Shown here piece after piece: positions 32,306-43,534 of a DNA stretch of 64,000 nt. The DNA comes from Aureobasidium sp. EXF-3400 (lineage: Eukaryota > Ascomycota > Dothideomycetes > Dothideales > Saccotheciaceae): positions 1 to 64,000 of the forward strand of contig SWBL01000035.1 of NCBI GenBank assembly GCA_024195585.1. The letters are read 5' to 3'. The stretch's first letter is position 1. Each line of letters starts with the position of its first letter. Under the pieces are notes generated by a model that saw only the letters and a list, made by a program, of their open reading frames with translations, ran no database searches and had not been told where the DNA came from. The translations under genes and the position numbers were made by a program.

Positions 32306-35245
32306 TCACTTACCAGATTGACGCTTGATCTGCTCGCGAGCCCAGCGGGCGGTGTCCTGAGTACGTTGGGAGTATTCCTTGTTGGCACGAACCTCGCGAG
32401 CCATGTTTGTAACCCATTGCTGGCTAAACGATGCGCTGTACTCGCCGTTGGGGAAAGTCTCGGACAAGTCACCAATGACACCCATGCTGGTGCGAAGCAA
32501 AGCCTCGGAGCGGTTGGGATCCTGGAAAATGGTCTGCAGAAGGCTGAAGACCGACTCGACGTAAGGAGCCAACAATTGACCTACGCAATGATTAGCATTG
32601 TGAAGGCAAATAGACTATAACGTTTGCACTCACTCTTTCCACCGGTTCTCATGGCCATGAAGGCACCAGACCAGGCATCCATGATGCCCTCGCGGAGAGT
32701 GACGACATACTCGAGCATCTCGAAGGAAGTGTCGGGCACGTTGATGGATGCGGCCTGCTGCAAGACCTGGGCGACGACCGAGAGGTAGGTCTCGAAGGCA
32801 CCACCGATTGCCTGAGCAATGTCACCGAAGCATTGGAGGATGGCGGGCTTAAATTGGTTGCCGAGCGTCGAGCTCTGTCAAAATTCGTCAGAAATGTAGT
32901 GGAATTCCGGATGGTTCGCTAGACTTACGCGAAGGTCGTTGAGAAGGTTATTCATCAGGGCATCGCAGTACGGCTGAATCTTCTCGTTCAAGGCACGCGA
33001 GATGTCGCTAACAAGACCGATGGCCATGGCGCAGATGGCAGGCTCCTCCTGGTTGGCGAGAGCAGTGTAGAGGAAAGGAGCGAAGGCCTCCATGTACTTG
33101 GCAAAGTCTTCCTCCACGGCACTGGCGAGGGCACCGACAGCGGCAAAGATGGTATCGGGGACCGAAGACTTGGGTCCGACGGTGTTGAGGAGCTGGAGCA
33201 TGAGCTGCATGATACGGTCGGCCTGGGGCTTGATCTCGGTCTCGAGACGCTGGATGATGGCAATAACAACACTGGTCAAGCTAGTCTGCATCTCCTCAAG
33301 CATGAGCTTATCGTCAACGCTGACAACCTGCTGGCTCATGGGGATAGTGGACTCCAGACGCTCAAGGATGACGTTGGTAAGGTGGCCGACGATGGTGAGA
33401 GAGTCGTTGGCCGAGTTGGTGACGAAGGCGTTGAGGACCTCGTAAGCAGCAGTGCGGAGCTGGTTGTCGGCATCGGGTCTAGATGACACGTCAGTTGGAT
33501 CCAAATACACAATAATACTCATCGCTCATACCTCTCGGTGACCTGCAGGAGGTGGGTGACACTGTTCTGGAAGTGAGCAGACAGAGCATTCTCCTGGCAA
33601 CCCGGGTCTCCAGCAAAGCGGTCGGCAAGGTTCATCAGAGCCCAGCAGCAAGACGAAGCCATCTTAGGGTGGCTGGACAGACCGTTGAAGAGCGAGCTGA
33701 TCAAAGGCTGCAGGTGTGTGGTGGGGTCGATCGAGTCGGAGCATGTTTCGCAGATACGGCCAAGGGCGTAGGCAACCGAATCTCTAACCTGGATGACTGG
33801 GTCTTCCATCATGCCAATCATGACAGGGAGGGCCTGCTTGATCAGAGGGTCAAGAACCTTCTCATCGGGTCCCTCCATGATAGCACCGAATGCGGAGACG
33901 GCAGCATCTCTGTAGTGCCAGTCCTCGGAGCGGAGGTGCTTCTCAACGAACTGGAGAACTGCGGGGACAATAACACCACCGACAGTCTGGGCCCAGAGCT
34001 GCAAACATTGGTAAGCAGCGCGAGAGATGTTGTACTCATCGTCGGCAGCATCCTCGTCCTGCTTGGCAAGCAGCTCGAGCAGAACGGGCACCACCTCAGG
34101 GGTAGCAATGCGGGCAAAGTTGAAGTACTCGCGCATCTCTGTGGAGCCCTCAGCAGTAGCCTGGTCATCTGTTAGTTTTGCTCTTGAATCTTCTTTCGAT
34201 GAATCGCATACCTGAGAGTTGTCGTCCTCGATGGAGATCTCCTCCTCGCAGACAGTGCACCAGAACTCGACGGCGAGCTTGGCAACATCCTCCTCGTCGT
34301 TCTTCATGCCCTGGATGGTCAGACCAAAGAGGGCCTTCTCCATGTAGAAACGCATCTTGTCGTAGTAAAGTCCCATAATTCTGTTCAAGCAGCCGTATGC
34401 ACCCTGCTGAATACGGTTGTCGTCGGCTTGAGTAGCCTCACAGATGACCTGCATGATGTAGTTGCGCTCGCCCTCGTTCTCGAAGTTGGTGCGAACAAAC
34501 TCGAGTGAGTCACCCAGAGCAGTGATGGCGGCATTTCTGACATCGGGGTTGGGCTCCTCCTTTCTGGCACCCTGGACGACGGCGGTGAGGATGGCGTTGG
34601 AGTGCTGAGAGAGACTATCTCTAAGGTCCTGGTCCTCAGCTTCGCAGATGAAACCAATGGTGGTGAGCGATGCCTGCTTCTGGTGGTCGGCACCCTCGCC
34701 AACGTTCTGCACCAGGGTGGGCATGAGCTCGGGCCATTGCTCGCGGGGAATCTCGATAGCGGCGATTGAGGCGATGAATTGAGCTGCTGACTGTCCTGAT
34801 CTGGAGTCGTTTGACTTTAGTGTCTGAAGGGCGAGAGCCTTGATTGATTGCTTGACGTCCGATTCGACCTGGTTGATCCATCTGTTCTGTACTTCGCGCA
34901 GGCGGGTGTATTCACGGGCGGAGAAGGAGTTTTTCAGTGCAAGACCGGCGGCCATGCGCACTTGAGGTTGTGCTTGCTCGTTGGCGAGTTCTTGTGACAG
35001 ATGTGTGAGGTATCCAGACTGGTCATCCACATGTCAGCACGTGCCCGAAAGCCTCTGAAGAGACTGTCAAATACGTACGAAGTTGGCCTCTGCGGCCTGG
35101 TTGAGCTGCGCTTCAGCAGCGGTTCTGACTTGGGTGTCTATTGGGCGTCAGCATCGTGTCGAGCAACGAGAAACGACAGGCAGCGCAGTCGAGGAATGGA
35201 CGTACCAGGCGACAGAGTCGCCGAAAGCAACGCTGAGGCATCCAT
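32306..35245 (-). CDS. KAP95: Importin subunit beta-1 (karyopherin beta)
   Basis: complement(join(32306..32580,32634..32874,32929..33478,33532..34160,34212..35018,35079..35137,35206..35245)), 866 aa in seven exons. Carries cargo into the nucleus with importin alpha and is released by Ran-GTP. HEAT repeats run the whole length. Recognisable segments include RMAAGLALKNSFSAREY, QGAYGCLNRIMGLYYDKM, EFWCTVCEEE, AYQCLQLWAQTVGG, MASSCCWALMNLADRF and the end ARWAREQIKRQ. The length is standard for the family. The intron at 34161-34211 is 51 bp and stop-free, so its retention would keep frame. The last exon reads through a perfect donor to a stop three codons later (IKRQSGK); splicing there would replace the end with the downstream frame. 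Confidence 0.93.
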
Positions 35246-36467
35246 GATTTGCGCAATTCGTGACAAGTAAGAGGCGTGCAAGAAAAAGAATTAAACAGGC
35301 TGACCTGGCCTGACTACAAGAGCGTCGAGAGTAGAGAAGGAAGGAGTGTGTAGTAAGAAGGTCGTGGCGGAGGAAGCGATGTTTAAGGGGAGCAGCTGCT
35401 TTTCCTGGTTCGCGGTCGGAATGAAAATCGCCGGCAGGTGCGGACCCTGGGACACGACGAACAGCCCGCTTCACAGTGTCTTCACTCTATTCAACCCAGA
35501 CTCAGAAACCAGTGCATTCCATGGGCCTTTGTATTCCTTGTTCCATTTTACAGTACGCCATCTATATAACACAGCCATTCATCATTCGTCGTCGTCCACA
35601 GAACATGATCTTCCCAACTCTGTTTGCTTCTAATTCACTCGACTTCACACCTTCCGTAGAAATGGAAGGAACGCTGTCGTCACCGAAAAAGCCAAGACAA
35701 AAATGAAGGAAAGCATAGTGTCAACTTCACGTCTTTCCATCAACATGTCCGTTGGACTTGAGTACAAATATAGACAGCTGCACTATCCTATAGTCCGTCG
35801 TTTTCGAAACGTCCTGTCAACACCATCAAGGGTCTTCAAACACTGCTGTTCCTGAGCGATATCTCTCAACTGAGGTCGTCGCCAGGCTGACCCCTCATGG
35901 AAGGGCTTGCTGTAAACAACTGCACTGACCATGTAAACAGTGGTCCGGCCTCATGCCCACCACCATCATTAGTAAATGCCATCACTCGGTCCTTTGCTGT
36001 TCTTTTCTCACTTAGCGAGCATGCTTTCTAGAACGGCACGATATGACAATTTTTCTTTTGAGCAGTGGGGCTGCGAATAAGCTTGACGATAGTGCCGTCT
36101 TCGTCTCAGCCACTTTCTGTCGCCCGGGCAATGACAGTGTCAAAAAGGTACAGCATCTTATACTGTTCTGAAACATCTTATACATGCCACTATGCTAGCA
36201 TCTATACTGAGCTTCTTCACGTATAACTCCAAACATGTTGTACGAGTATGGGATGGTTCGTTGCTTCATTGCTATCTGCGAATACAGTGATGGTTTATAA
36301 TACAGTGCGGCCGCTCCAGCGAAATAAAAATTCCGGCTATCACCAAGTCTGTCTTTCCTTGTAGCCCTTCCTTACTCCGAATGATACCAACGATCTTCGA
36401 TATCTTCTATGCTGTCCCGTTCGTGGACAGCAGATTCTGACTTGTCCATGGATCCACAGCGTGCTTT
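35246..36467. other. KAP95 promoter and elongase 3' flank
   Basis: 1.2 kb between two minus-strand genes. I see no reading frame with protein-like composition and no RNA gene. The first few hundred bases are the presumed KAP95 promoter and leader. Confidence 0.4.
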
Positions 36468-38480
36468 CTAAGCTCTGTCTGTTTCGGACTTGATATCTTG
36501 TGTTTGTCCCTCCTTCTTCAGGTTCTCCTTCAATGCGTCGGCGAAGCTCTCGGGCTCAGTGTGTTCGTGCTCGGAACCAGAGTCAGCAGCATCCGTGTGG
36601 TCGTCGACGTTATCGGCGCCGTTGGTGGCCTGCTTGTTCTTGTTCTTCTTGTTCTTCTTCTTCTTTTGCTTCTTGCTGGGTGTAGCGGGTGCATCAGTCG
36701 ACTCAGGAGCGCTGTCCTTAACAGACTCATTGTTGTCACTGGTCTCCTTCTTCACTCTCTGCTTCAGCTCATCCAGATTGTCGGCGGCCTCTTCCTTGAT
36801 CTGCTGGGCGTCCTTCTTAGTGGGAGTCATCTTGCGCTCGAAGCTCTCAACACGGTCGCTAACAGGTCTGTTGGAGCGAGGGAGCCTGCCGTCCTTAAGG
36901 GCTTGGAGGTCCTTCCTAACTTCCTCAGGCAGATGGCCAAGCTTGTCTTGAAGCTTCTTCTCGGCGGCCTTCAAGTCTTCGGGCAAATGGCCAAGCTTCT
37001 TCTCGAGTCTCTTCTCGGCAGCCGCAAGGTCTTCAGGAAGGTGGCTAAGCTTCTTTTCAACTTTTTTACCAGCGTGCTCGACTTCGCGGTTGGTTCCATG
37101 CGCGGCGTCCTTGGTAGCACGGCTGACGGAGTGACGCTTGCCTCTCGACTTGCTAGAACCACTGCGGAACAGATAGGCACGCACGAAGAAACGAACGAAG
37201 AGGACAGTGAGGGGGAAGAGGTAGAGGATGTTCAACCAAACAGCGAAGCTCTGGCCAGTGGTGTCAAGGCAGTTGATGGTGGCGTAGTCAGTCCTGTAGC
37301 GGGTCTCCTCGTGGTACTTTTGAATTGCTTCCTGTGCTTTCTCCATGATGATGTTTCCCTGGCTGTCACGGACGTTCTCTGCGACACCTTCATCGCCGGC
37401 AGCACGGAGGAGAATGCGACGAAGAATAGCGCCGTAAGTCTCAGCTGCGACAACGCTGGAAGCGGTCGAAGAAGCCTTTGCGACAGCCGAAGAGATAGGG
37501 TGGAAGATGTTGTATGCCGTCACAATGGGAATGTCGTACTTGACAAACAGATGAATGGCAGCGTAAGAGGCGCCAAAGACGAATTGAGTAATCTGCATGG
37601 AGGTCAAAGTACGCTTCAGGGCGTTGGGTACACGGATGTTGACAGCAGAGAGGGTAAAGTAAGTGTACTATGGTGACTGTCAGCTTTGCACTCTCCTTCA
37701 GAATTTTTGGCTACTTACCATCAGAGTGTGGATGAACGAGTTGATGAAGACAAACATCCAGATAGGAGGGGACATGTAACGGATGCCGGCCCACATGCAC
37801 AACATGGCGCCTGCGTGGTGGTAGGTCTGTAGAGTTGCGCTTCTCTTGCCCTTTGCGACAATGATCAGGGTGTCGATAACCTCGTAGAACTTGGACAGGT
37901 AGAAGAACCAGCCCCAGAATGCAAGGCCCTCGTTCCAGAGACGGCCAACATCGGTGGAGTCAGGAGTGCCCTCTGGCATCAGCTTGATGAGGGCGTTCTT
38001 AGTCTGCCAGACGTTGGAGGTTGCGTTGTAGTGAACAGCATCGCCGAGGCCACGGGGACCATTGACTTTGCACAGAGAGTCGGCAACACCAGCCAGGCCA
38101 GCGCTGTTGTCAAGTCCAGGCCAAGTAGCGTTGATAGCGCGACACATGGCGTAAAAGGTGACACCAGAGTAGACAGCCAGGAAGATGTTGTGCACCACAA
38201 CGAAGAGCTTGAAAGCGCGGGTCTTGCTGATGGCCCATGGCTTGTTTCCCTGGCGTCTGTTGTATGCGTTGATTGCGAGGACAGTGATGACATAGGTAGT
38301 CGCGATGGTAATGGGGACCTTTACGTCCAAGGCGCGATTGTAGACATCGAAGTTGATGGGGAAGGGCGACTTCCAGGTGGCCTCATCGGACGGAGGAGGA
38401 AGAGCAGCGGGGAGATCGTGCGGCGGGAACTTGAAGAGCGACCGATCGGGAAGGGTGAAGTGGATTGAGGGGCCCGACAT
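36468..38480 (-). CDS. ELO-family fatty-acid elongase with a long repeat-bearing tail
   Basis: complement(join(36468..37667,37719..38480)), 653 aa. An ER membrane condensing enzyme that extends acyl-CoA. The ELO box KFYEVIDTLIIVAKGK (KxxExxDT) and the histidine box LQTYHHAGAM at about residues 205-240 are clear; the first His of the usual LHxxHH reads Gln. Several membrane segments surround them, with one more near residue 400. The protein is nearly twice the usual length. The extra ~230 residues contain three tandem copies of a KLGHLPEDLKAAEKKL-type amphipathic unit at about residues 455-505, a predicted coiled coil and a lysine-rich run (KKQKKKKNKKNKNK), and end acidic. ATG 38480 was chosen over an upstream GTG. 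The 51-bp intron rejoins LMYTYFTLSAVN. Confidence 0.88.
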
Positions 38481-39094
38481 GGTGATGAAACGCACGCGAC
38501 GCGACGAGTCAATGATGGGGTGAGATGGAGCGAAAGGCGATAGTAATGTGGATGATTATGCACACAGCATGGCCTGTACTCTGCTGGACTTGGGTTTGAT
38601 GATGAGGATGTTGGAGAAGAAGGATGTGATCAAAGAGGGCGCGTGTGTCGCGTAGAAATCAAGGGCAGCTCCAGTCTCCAACTTTTCCACCACCACGTCA
38701 CCGTGAGATCGCCCAGCCACCTTCCCCATCTGTCGCACAAGTCTTCGCGTTTCTGCCATTCCTAATTGAGTAACTCTTGCGGAGCCTCCATATCTGCATA
38801 TCATCCTCTCACAGTGACAGAGAGGGATACGGAGGATACAGAAGTGCATGATTGGATTCAAACCAGAGCCCTGTCCAGAGAGAGCAAACTTCCCGTTCCG
38901 CCCATCCTCAACGGAAAATACTGATCTGTTTGCTTCGAGGCTTCGCAAAGGTTTGCAGCCGTACTCCGTACGCGTGACGGACTTCACAACACACGGGAGA
39001 AGAATCCACATTCCTCGCTGCCAATGTTCTTGGAATATTGAATCATATAGATTCATAGTACGGAGTACGTTATTACTATTGTGCCTCGGTCCAT
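38481..39094. other. Elongase promoter with an 11-bp inverted repeat
   Basis: GTACTCCGTAC (38961-38971) and its inverse complement GTACGGAGTAC (39058-39068) flank about 86 bp. The second copy lies next to TGAATC-ATATA-GATTCA. TACGGAGTA-type sequences are frequent in Pezizomycotina genomes, so this may be background. No gene is called; a 226-codon minus frame across it is a shadow. Confidence 0.45.
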
Positions 39095-39842
39095 CTAGAA
39101 AGTCTGCTTGGGAGCTTGGCCCTTTTCGTCTCCAGTTCCGTACTTCTTGACTGGCAACTTGGCCGCGTTCTTGTCTTTGGCGAAGTGTTCCACCTCTGGT
39201 GAGCTCATGATCTTGACGACATTGTCTGCCTGCCACTTTTTGAAGCTGAACCCAACGCCTTCATGTGAGTAGTCCTTGTCGTTCGCCTGGTCCTTGTGGT
39301 ATTTGACTTGGATGAAGTCTGAATCAACAGTGTCGGGGTCGAGAGACAGCGAGACGAGTGCGTTGATGGTGGCGGTTTTAGGGATGATCTTGAATGTCCA
39401 TGACTGCGTGCGTTAGTGATGTTCCTTGTTGGGTGAAGAATACTTCTAACTCACCTGCTCATTCTTGAACTGAATCAAGTCTCTGTCATTCTTGATGATC
39501 TCGTAACGCTCGTTCTTGCTAGCCTTAAAAAGCTTGGGTAGAGCAAACCATTGTCCGGCCATCTTGTAGCGGTCATTGGCGTAGACCTGAGGGACAATTA
39601 GCACCATGTCACAGGTTCTAGATGGTACGAAAGCAACGCACGAACTGGTCGTCATAGACGCAGTCTGCTGTGTAGCGCTCGACTCTTCGGACTGTAGGTT
39701 CGCAGGAGTAAAGAGCGATGATATCGTCGATCAGAGCCTGGCGCTGAGGACTGAGCTTGATCGACTTGGAGGGATCAGGCGTGTAGTCCTCCGATGTCGA
39801 GGTCTGGCGAACTTCGAATTCCTCTCCTGGCTTACTAGACAT
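39095..39842 (-). CDS. NTF2/SnoaL-like protein, 213 aa
   Basis: complement(join(39095..39403,39455..39586,39642..39842)). A small soluble protein of unknown function. The segment LSPQRQALIDDIIALYSCEPTVRRVERYTADCVYDDQFVYANDRYKMAGQWFALPKLFK is the helix-strand start of an NTF2-like cone fold, as in SnoaL-like and DUF2358-like proteins of fungi. The rest gives alternating strands (SWTFKIIPKTATINALVSLSL). No catalytic residues can be assigned. Both introns (55 and 51 bp) are phase 0 with good sites. No signal peptide. Confidence 0.8.
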
Positions 39843-40866
39843 GGCTGCGAGTTGTGTGCGAGATACGGATACGGGTATAGGGTAGATGAAGAAAGCCTTG
39901 GGAAGACTTGTAAATGTTCTTTGCGAGATGGGTTGAATGTGCGAGAGGATCATGGCAGAGGGGGGAGACGATCCAATATGAACATGTTGGTCTGTTTTAT
40001 TTACTGACTATCCTAAAAGTCGTGACGTCGAACATCGACATTACACATGCCATTTGGTCCAATCTGCTGCACGAATGCTAACATAAGCGTTGAAGCTCCT
40101 GAAGTGTTTCTGTCATCGACGAACCAGAGGGGGCTGCTAAAAGGCGGAGGACGCGGAGAAAATCGATGATGATGCGGAGTGATGTAACAAGGAGCACCGG
40201 CTAAAACTGCCTGCATAGGCGCACGCTGTTCAAAACAGGACAACACTTCTGACCATTAATTCCATCCACATCTCATCAACAGAGCCCACCCTTTAGATCG
40301 CTGGAACCATCAACCCGTGGATTCATATGAGCTGGCAGAATGGGCTGGTATAGTGCTATGAAGATGCAAAGGCAGCGCCATTTTCAACAGATCGGCATGG
40401 TATCGAGCCGGAAATTTGAACAGGGTGACACCATTGACCACTGATTCTGAGAGTACGATTGATGCTTGGGCAACAATTCGGTTACTTTATCTTGGTATCT
40501 TGATCTTGAGAGATTCAGACGTATCAATTGAGCCTCCTGAAGAGATCTTGGACCTACCGATGAGGTGGTTCGAAGCATAAGTGCATATTTGACAAAGTCC
40601 CGGGCTTCCATAGAGACTCTGCACCGCAACCATCAGATCGTCCTCGTATGGTCATTGTCAAACCATGAAAAACCAACAACAGTGATATATGATATATCTG
40701 AGTTGTTAGATAAATGGGGGCAAGCAGTATGGAACTAGAGATCTACCTAGGTATGTGATCAACTCACGACAGCGTTGATGCATATTGCCCACGACCTAGG
40801 GATGTGGCTGCAGATGCCTAGAAAATCTAGCTTTATATTTTGTGATAACAAAATTCGTCACATCAA
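39843..40866. other. Intergenic region between the NTF2-like gene and the tRNA
   Basis: Promoter of the NTF2-like gene, then AT-rich sequence without coding signal up to the tRNA. Confidence 0.4.
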
Positions 40867-40971
40867 GCCTCGATAGTATAACGGCTAGTACGAAGGTCTC
40901 ATATCGGTCATCATATGACCAAGCATGGCTTGGGTAATCCTTAGATGGGAGTTCGATTCTCCCTCGAGGCA
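40867..40971 (+). tRNA. Intron-containing tRNA, probable anticodon CAT (Met)
   Basis: The acceptor arms GCCTCGA and TCGAGGC pair perfectly. The D arm is GTATAACGGCTAGTAC. The T arm GGGAG-TTCGATT-CTCCC is perfect, with discriminator A. The anticodon stem AAGGT/TCCTT has four pairs plus a U-U. The loop reads CTCATA-A once a 33-nt intron (about 40906-40938) after position 37 is removed, which places CAT as the anticodon. The intron folds into two overlapping hairpins (GGTCAT/ATGACC and CCAAGC/GCTTGG). A T8 Pol III terminator follows at 40974. The D arm resembles Glu/Asp-type tRNAs, so the anticodon should be checked by a covariance model. Confidence 0.75.
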
Positions 40972-40973
40972 TT

Positions 40974-40981
40974 CTTTTTTT
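40974..40981 (+). terminator. Pol III oligo-T terminator of the tRNA
   Basis: A run of eight T begins three bases after the discriminator base of the tRNA, as expected for RNA polymerase III termination. Confidence 0.85.
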
Positions 40982-41851
40982 TGCTTTTTGACCAGCCTCG
41001 CCTTCTCCAGCGCTTCCTTATTTCTCTCCTTCCGGTCTCACTCCATCACGGCGTAACATTTTCTTCCTCTCGAGACCATCCCAAACATCAATCGAATGTT
41101 TGACCGACAGTATTGGATCTGCTGGAGTATGAACGGCCCCTCGGTGCTTCTCAGAGCAGCAATTTGACTTTCAACCTTTAAAGGCAGGTCGCAGTCATCT
41201 GTCAAGTGGTTATCACCATCCGGACAGCCCTAATCATATTACCAACATCTCGTGTTCATATGTCGTGCGCAAGTTTCCGATGTAAGCAGCAGGAGACAAG
41301 ATTCCCAAGAGATCAGAACTCCTGGCTCGGATAAAAACGCAATTTCCAATCTCGCCTCCGCAAGCCATCTGTAACAAGCCCATCGTTCACGTCGCACGTT
41401 CGAACGCAAATCCGACGATGGCGAATAATGAGAAGGACTCGATCTCTGGACCCTCCTCTTCAAATCTATGAAACCTGGATTCGACATGCGAAGGACTGCA
41501 AAGCCGAGTGGCCGACCCAGGGCAGGATTTGTTAAGGTTGTTTCGTGTATACAAGCCCTAGACGAGATGTGATCTCGGATGATCCTCAGGCCTCATCTCT
41601 TCTTCTGCTGTTTTGCTCCGTATTCCGAGTACCCAGACGATAGGATAAATGGTAGGTCTCTCCAAGTTCTTTCCTCCTTCTCTTTCTTCTGAGACATTCC
41701 TCTACAACATCTTCGCTTTCGCAAGAAACCAGTCGTTCTTTTTTAGTAGCCAGTCTACATTACACTCGTTCCGAAACTCTCTTCTACAAGGTCTGCGACC
41801 ATTTGCCTATACACTTGCATCACCTTTCGATTTCAAAAGAACAAAATCATC
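40982..41851. other. GH45 promoter region
   Basis: No gene recognised. The last 200 bp before the endoglucanase start are pyrimidine-rich, as in many fungal promoters and leaders. Confidence 0.4.
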
Positions 41852-43108
41852 ATGTCTTCCATCAAATCCCTCGCCCTCCTGGCTCTGGCCACTGGTTTCG
41901 CCAGCGTAGCCTCCGCAGCCGAGACCGGTAAAACCACCCGTTACTGGGACTGCTGCAAGGGCTCTTGCTCATGGCCTGGTAAAGCAGCTGTCTCTGCTCC
42001 CGTCAAGACCTGTGACAAGAGCGACAGCCCTTTGACTGACGCCAACACTGCCTCTGCCTGTGGCGGTGGTTCTGCATACATGTGCTCTGACCAATCTCCT
42101 TGGGCCGTCTCCGACACCTTGGCCTACGGTTTCGCTGCCACCAACATCGCTGGTGGTTCAGAGGAGAGCTGGTGCTGCTCTTGCTACAAGTTAGTCAATC
42201 CATCACTGCAACTGACTCAAAAAAGGAAATTATACTAACCAGTTTCAAGACTCACCTTCACCACCACCTCCATCGCCGGCAAAACCATGATCGTGCAATC
42301 CACAAACACCGGCGGCGACCTCGGCAGCAACCAATTTGATTTGGCTATTCCAGGTGGGTTTCTCGCCTCGCTATGTGCCCTTGATTTCCTTTGCTTGTCT
42401 GGTAGTTAACAACATCCAGGTGGTGGCGTAGGTATCTTCAACGCCTGCACCGACGAATTCAACGCTCCCTCTTCAGGCTGGGGAGCCCAATACGGCGGCA
42501 TCAGCTCAAACACCTGTAGCACTTTCCCCAAAGCTTTGCAACCAGGATGCGGTTTCCGCTTTGATTGGTTCGAGGGTGCTGATAACCCTGAAGTTGAGTT
42601 TGAGCGTGTCGAGTGTCCGGCGGAGATTGTGGCTAAGAGTGGTTGTAAGAGAGATGATGATGGGCAGCAAAAGGCTGCTGGAGTTGCTGTTGCTGCTTCT
42701 AAGGCGCCTGTTGTTGCTTCGTCGTCTGCTGTTGCTGCTTCGTCGGTTGAGGCTTCTTCTGTTGCTTCTTCTGCTGTTGCTTCTTCTGCTGTTGCGGTCA
42801 GCTCTGCTGCTTCCTCTACTTCGGAGGCTGCTGTCTCCTCTGAAGCTCCCGTTTCATCTGCTGCTGCTTACAGCGCCCCTGTTGCCGAGTCATCTGCTGC
42901 TGCCTACACCTCTGCTGCAGTCGAGTCATCTGCTGCTGCCGCCTACACATCCGCCGCTCCCATCGAATCTGCTTCGTCCGCCTCCTCCTCCGCCGCTGCC
43001 GCTGAGGCCTCAAGCACTGCTGCCTCATCGGCTACCGCACCTTCGTCTTCTGCAAGCTCGGAGGATGCAGCATGCAACGTCCAGTACGTTTACGAATACG
43101 ACCTTTAA
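41852..43108 (+). CDS. Secreted GH45 endo-beta-1,4-glucanase with a Ser/Ala-rich tail
   Basis: join(41852..42189,42250..42353,42420..43108), 376 aa. Cleaves cellulose internally in the extracellular space. A signal peptide ([17 protein letters not shown]) is followed directly by the GH45 signature [14 protein letters not shown] with the catalytic base Asp. The proton donor Asp is in [15 protein letters not shown]. Many cysteines ([29 protein letters not shown]) form the expected disulfides. After the catalytic domain comes about 130 residues of Ser/Ala repeats, likely O-glycosylated. The end [15 protein letters not shown] is not a cellulose-binding module. Introns are 60 and 66 bp. The neighbouring genes are housekeeping, so it is not in a cellulase cluster. 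Confidence 0.92.
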
Positions 43109-43534
43109 AGTGGTTTCAGCTCTTGGATGATGATATTTTTGATTCGCTTCTTTGCTGGTTGTCATGTATAGCCGTTCTTGTTTACTTTCTTTTGGGGTTG
43201 TGTTTAGATGCTAGAATATGCTTTATAGAGATGTGATGATTGTGAACTTCGAACATTCTGCTCTTCCACCCTGTGTCGCTACAGTATGCACCGTGTCTCT
43301 TTGGTCAGCTCATAAGAAGTGTGGCGGATCGAACAAAGTCTTGTTATTTAATTTTCATTGACCTTCTTGTACTCTTTTCAGAAGTCATGTTCATCTCATA
43401 TTCCCTCCGCGACTGGATGATATCCTATCTTCAACGCCTTGCATAAAAACATCTTTTCCTACCCCATCTTATGGTTCGACAAAGTACATCCTCCATTGTT
43501 TGTCCCATTGTCAGACTCTTCAAGTCTTGTTCTT
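43109..43534. other. Convergent 3' flanks of GH45 and NSP1
   Basis: 426 bp between two convergent stop codons. AT-rich, with no gene or repeat. Confidence 0.5.

Noticed and set aside
32278..32313. 36-bp intron at the end of KAP95 (TAG acceptor at 32278)
   Set aside because: Too short for a fungal spliceosomal intron; the acceptor ending at 32235, with a branch sequence between, is a better partner for the donor.
36498..37676. 392-codon frame on the plus strand
   Set aside because: Antisense shadow of the elongase gene; repetitive Leu/Val-rich product created by its Lys/Glu-rich tail.
38556..39236. 226-codon minus-strand frame
   Set aside because: It overlaps the last exon of the NTF2-like gene in another frame and the elongase promoter; no family resemblance and no proper context.
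40867..40971. Reading the tRNA as Glu (anticodon CTC)
   Set aside because: It would leave a two-base variable loop and a mismatched anticodon stem; CAT gives four stem pairs and a four-base variable loop.
41239..41487. 82-codon minus-strand frame near the tRNA
   Set aside because: No codon bias, family signature or splice context.
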